In this document: in pieces, positions 61,111-64,000 of the stretch
Layout of the letters: each line of letters starts with the position of its first letter
Numbering within the stretch: position 1 is the first letter of the stretch
DNA from: Megascapheus bottae
Lineage: Eukaryota; Chordata; Mammalia; Rodentia; Geomyidae
Reading direction: 5' to 3'
Assembly (NCBI GenBank): GCA_024803745.1
Contig: JANJXV010000263.1
Location: 1,331,001 to 1,395,000, forward strand
DNA length: 64,000 bases
Program-made: the position numbers and the translations under genes
Notes under the pieces: generated by a model
The model's input: the letters and a program-made list of their open reading frames with translations, nothing else
The model's database searches: none
Told to the model about the DNA's origin: nothing

Positions 61111-64000
61111 TAGGGTTAAGGTTAGCATTAAGGTTAGGGTTAGGGTTAGGGTAAGGGTAAGAGTTGGGGTTAGAGTTTGGGTTTGTGTAAGGGTTAGGGT
61201 TAGGGTTAGGGGAAAGTTTAGGGTTAGGGTTAGGGTAAGGGTTAGGTTTAGGTTTTGGGTTAGTGTATGGGTATGTGTTAGGTTTAGGGTTAGGTTTAGG
61301 GTTAGTGTTAGGATAAGGGTAAGGGTTAGGGTTAGGGTTAGGGTAGGCTTCGGTGTTAGTGTTACGGTTAGGGTTAGAGTTAGGTTGAGGGTTAGGGTTA
61401 GGGTAAGTTCTAAGGGTTAGGGTTAGGCTTAGGGTTAGTGTTAGGTTTATGGTTATGATTAGGGTAAGGGTAAGAGTTAGGGATAGGGTTAGGGTTAGGG
61501 ATAAGTTTAGGGTTAGGGTTAGGGTAAGGATTAGGGTTAGGTTTAGGGTAAGGGTTAGGGTTAGGGTAAGGCTTAGGGTTAGAGTTAGGGTTAGGTTTAG
61601 GATAATGGTAAGGGGTAGGGTTAGGGTTAGGGTTAGGGTTAAGGTTAGGGTTAAGGTTAGGGTTAGAGTTAGGGTTAGGGTTAGGTTTACGGTTAGGGTT
61701 AGGGTAAGTTTAAGCGTTAGGGTTAGGGTAAGGCTTAGGTTTAAGTTTAGGGTTAGGGTTAGGGTAAGGGTTAGGGTTAGGTTTAGGGTAAGGGTTAGGC
61801 TTAGGCTTAGGCTTAGGGTTAGAGTTAGGGTTAGGTTTAGGGTAAGGGTAAGGGGTAGGGTTAGTGTTAGAGTTAAGGTTAGGGTTAGGGTTAGCGTTAG
61901 GGTAAGGGTAAGGGTTAGGGTTAGGGTTAGGGTTAAGGTAAGGGTAATGGTTAGGGTTAGTGTTAAGGTTAAGGATAGGGTAAGGTTTAGGGTTAGGTTT
62001 AGTGTAAGGGTAAGATTTAGGGTTAGGGTTGGGGTTAGGGTTAGGGTTAGGGTTAGGGTAAGGGTAAGGGTTAGGGTTAGGGTTAGGGTAAGGGTAAGGG
62101 TAAGTATAAGGTTTAGGGTTACGGTCAGGGTTAGGGTTAGGATAAGGGGAAGGTTTAGGGTTAGGCTTAGGGTTAGCGTTACGGGTTAGGGTTAGGTTTA
62201 GGTTTAGGGTTAGGTTTAGGGTTAGGGTAAAGGTAATGGTTAGGGTTAGGGTTAGGTTTAGTGTTAGGTTTAGGGTTAGGGTTAGGGTAATGGTAAGAGT
62301 TAGGGATAGGGTTAGGGTTAGGGTGAAGGTTAGGGTTAAGGTTAGGGTTTCGGTTAGGTTTACGTTTATGGTTAGGGTAAGGGTAAGGGTTAGGGTCAGG
62401 GTTAGTGTTAGCGTTAGAGTTAAGGTTATGGTTAGGGTTAGGTTTAGGTTTAGGATAAGGGTTAGGTTTAGAGTTAGGTTAGGGTAAGAGTAAGGGTTAG
62501 GGTTAGGGTTAGGATTAGGGTTAGGTTAAGGGTTAGGGTTAGGGGTTAAGGTTAGTGTTAGTGTGAGGTTTAGGGTAATGGTTAGGGTTATGCTAAGGGT
62601 AAGTGTTAGGGTTAGGGTTAGCGTTAGGGTTCGGGTTAGGGTTAGGTTTAGGGTTAGCGTTAGGGTAAGGGTAAGTGTTAGGGTTAGGGTTAGGGTTTAG
62701 GTAAGAGTAAGGGTTAGGGTTAGGGTTAAGGTTAGGTTTAGGGTACGGGTTAGGGTTAGGGTTTGGTTAAGGGTAAGGTTTAACTTTAGGGTTAGGGTAA
62801 GGGTTAGGTTTAGGGTTAGGATTAGGGTTAAGTTTAGGGTTAGGGTAAGGGTAAGGGTTAGGTTTAGGGTTAGGGTTAGGGGTAGGGTAAAGGTTAGGGT
62901 TAGGGTTAGGGTAGGGGTTATGGTAAGTGTTAGGGTTAGGGGTAGGGTTAGGATAAGGGTAAGATTTAGGGTTAGGGATAGGGTTAGGGTAAGGGTTAGG
63001 GTTAGGTTTAGCGTTGGGGTTAAGGTTAGGGTTAGGGTTAGGTTAAGGTTAAGTGTTAGGGTTAGGGTTGGGGTAAGTGTTAGGGTTAGGGTTAGGGTTA
63101 GGGTTAGGTTTAGCGTATGGGTAAGGGTTAGGGTTAGGGTTAGGATAAGAGTAAGGGTTGGGGTTAGGTTTAGGATTAGGGTTAGGGTTTATGGTAATGG
63201 TTAGGGTAAGGGTTAGGGTTAGGGTTAGGGTAAGGTTACGTGTTAGGGTTAGGGTTAGGGTTAGGGTTAGAGTTAGGGTTAGGGATAGGGTTAGGTTTAG
63301 GGTTAGGGTTTAGGTTAAGGGTAAGGTTTAGGGTTAGGGTTAGGGTTAGGGTTAGGGTGGGGTTTAGGGTTAGGGTTAGGGTTAGGGTTGGGGTTAAGTT
63401 TAGGGTTAGGGTTAGGGTTAGGGTTAGGGTCAGGTTTAGGGGTAGGGTTAGGTTAAGGGTAAGGGTTAGGGTTTGGGTTAGTTTTAGGGAAATGTTAAGG
63501 GTTAGGGTTAGGGTTAGAGCTAGGGTATAGGTTAGGGTTAGGGTTAGGCTAAGGGTTAGGTTTAGGGTTAGCGTTTGCATTAAGGTTAGAGTTATGGTAA
63601 GGGTAAGTGTTAGGGTTAGGGTTAGGATTATGTTAAGATTTAGGGGTTAGGGTTAGGCTTAGGTTTATGGTTAGCGTTAGGGTAAGGATAACAGTTAGGG
63701 TTAGGGTTAGGGTTAGGGTTAGGGTTATGGTAGTGGTTAGGGTAAGAGTAAGTTAGGGTTAGGTTTAGTGTTAGGATAAGTGTAATGGTTAGGGTTAGGG
63801 TTAGGGTGAGGGTCAGGGGTTAGGGTTAGGGTTAGAGTTAATTTTAGGGTTATGGTTAGGGTAAGGGTAAGGATTAGGGTTAGGTTTAGGGTTTGGGTTA
63901 GTGTTAGGATTATGTTAAGTGTAAGGTTTAGGGTTAGTGTTAGGGTTAGGTTTAGTGTTAGGGTTAGAGTTAGCGAAAGGGTAAGGTTTAGGGTTAGGTT
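61111..64000 (+). repeat. Degenerate TTAGGG array at the right edge
   Basis: No gene is seen. The array is as degenerate here as elsewhere, with no rise in pure TTAGGG toward the edge. Recognisable pieces are the TTTGGG cluster at 61159, an AAATGTTAAGGG marker near 63490 and a further copy of the 526-bp module near 63.72-63.85 kb. The window stops inside the array, so its right end is not reached. Confidence 0.75.

Larger units (their letters stand above)
1..64000 (+). repeat. Degenerate telomere-type (TTAGGG)n array filling the window
   Basis: Every line of sequence is built from TTAGGG or hexamers one change away, always G-rich on this strand. Frequent variants are TAAGGG (often two in a row), TTAGGT, TTAGTG, TTAGAG, TTAAGG, TTATGG, TTACGG and TTAGCG. 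The change is usually a substitution, so the six-base phase holds for roughly 100-1000 bases before a one-base indel shifts it. No unique sequence, transposon end or A-rich tail interrupts it. The long C-poor open frames follow from the period and are not genes. TTAGGG is the telomere unit of vertebrates, many other animals, many fungi and kinetoplastids. The size, degeneracy and segmental duplication favour an old interstitial or subtelomeric block over a live telomere. An assembly expansion of a repeat cannot be excluded from sequence alone. Confidence 0.97.

Noticed and set aside
1..64000. Plant-type TTTAGGG telomere
   Set aside because: GGTTTAGGG is common, but it is nearly always TTAGGT followed by TTAGGG, keeping the six-base phase. 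True seven-base units (GGGTTTAGGG) are rare indels.
1..64000. Random long-read base-calling error on a pure telomere
   Set aside because: Reported nanopore telomere miscalls give strings such as TTAAAA, which I do not see as a pattern. Rare variants are shared exactly between duplicates 14.5 kb apart and among smaller modules, which random error would not give. A duplicated consensus in the assembly remains possible for the 14.5-kb pair only.
1..64000. Herpesvirus-type integrated telomeric repeats
   Set aside because: Some herpesviruses carry TTAGGG arrays, but these are short and flanked by viral genes. No viral or other unique sequence is present here.
1..64000. RNA genes, promoters, terminators or transposons
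   Set aside because: No tRNA or rRNA pattern, no inverted repeats (the strand is almost free of C, so stems with G cannot form), no poly-A tail or transposon end. Regulatory calls in this low-complexity sequence would be guesses.
60000..64000. Chromosome terminus at the right edge
   Set aside because: The strand orientation fits a tip on the right, but the last kilobases are as mutated as the rest, with no zone of pure TTAGGG.

Overview
The whole 64 kb window is one degenerate telomere-type array on one strand. The + strand reads (TTAGGG)n from the first base to the last, with the G-rich strand always in the same orientation. I found no inversion, no recognisable transposon, no tRNA or rRNA, no CRISPR array and no credible protein gene. 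C is very rare on the + strand. Nearly every deviation is a single-base change inside a hexamer. TAAGGG and TTAGGT are the commonest variants, followed by changes at the three G positions (TTAAGG, TTATGG, TTACGG, TTAGTG, TTAGAG, TTAGCG, TTAGGA). One-base indels that shift hexamer phase are much rarer. TTAGGG is the telomere unit of vertebrates, many other animals, many fungi and kinetoplastids. Tens of kilobases of mutated, segmentally duplicated TTAGGG best fit a heterochromatic interstitial or subtelomeric telomeric block of an animal, probably a vertebrate. The species cannot be read from this sequence. If the block is subtelomeric, the chromosome tip lies to the right, but there is no gradient toward pure repeat, so the window does not reach a telomerase-maintained end.

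Under the hexamer there is a clear hierarchy. At 1-4.1 kb a 0.7-kb module recurs 3.34 kb apart and a 0.25-kb module recurs 923 bp apart. At 7.4-12.1 kb another module occurs four times. At 17-30 kb there are repeated units of about 1.7-2.4 kb. The dominant feature is a nearly perfect direct tandem duplication: 24702-39256 (14,555 bp) and 39257-53805 (14,549 bp). I found only six substitutions and one missing hexamer between the copies. At 53.8-64 kb there are modules shared with the left end of the window, a 138-bp minisatellite at 58.2-58.75 kb, a 174-bp pair at 59.3-59.6 kb and a 526-bp pair at 60.1-61.1 kb.

The long open frames are a product of the repeat. In the Val-Arg frame (GTT AGG) and in two of the three reverse frames, no single substitution can create a stop codon. 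Open frames of 200-560 codons therefore arise without selection. All six differences between the 14.5-kb copies would change an amino acid in the Val-Arg register, which argues against coding constraint. One established link remains of interest: telomeric RNA (TERRA) has been reported to yield Val-Arg and Gly-Leu dipeptide-repeat proteins, and here the TTATGG variant supplies in-frame ATG codons that pure TTAGGG lacks.
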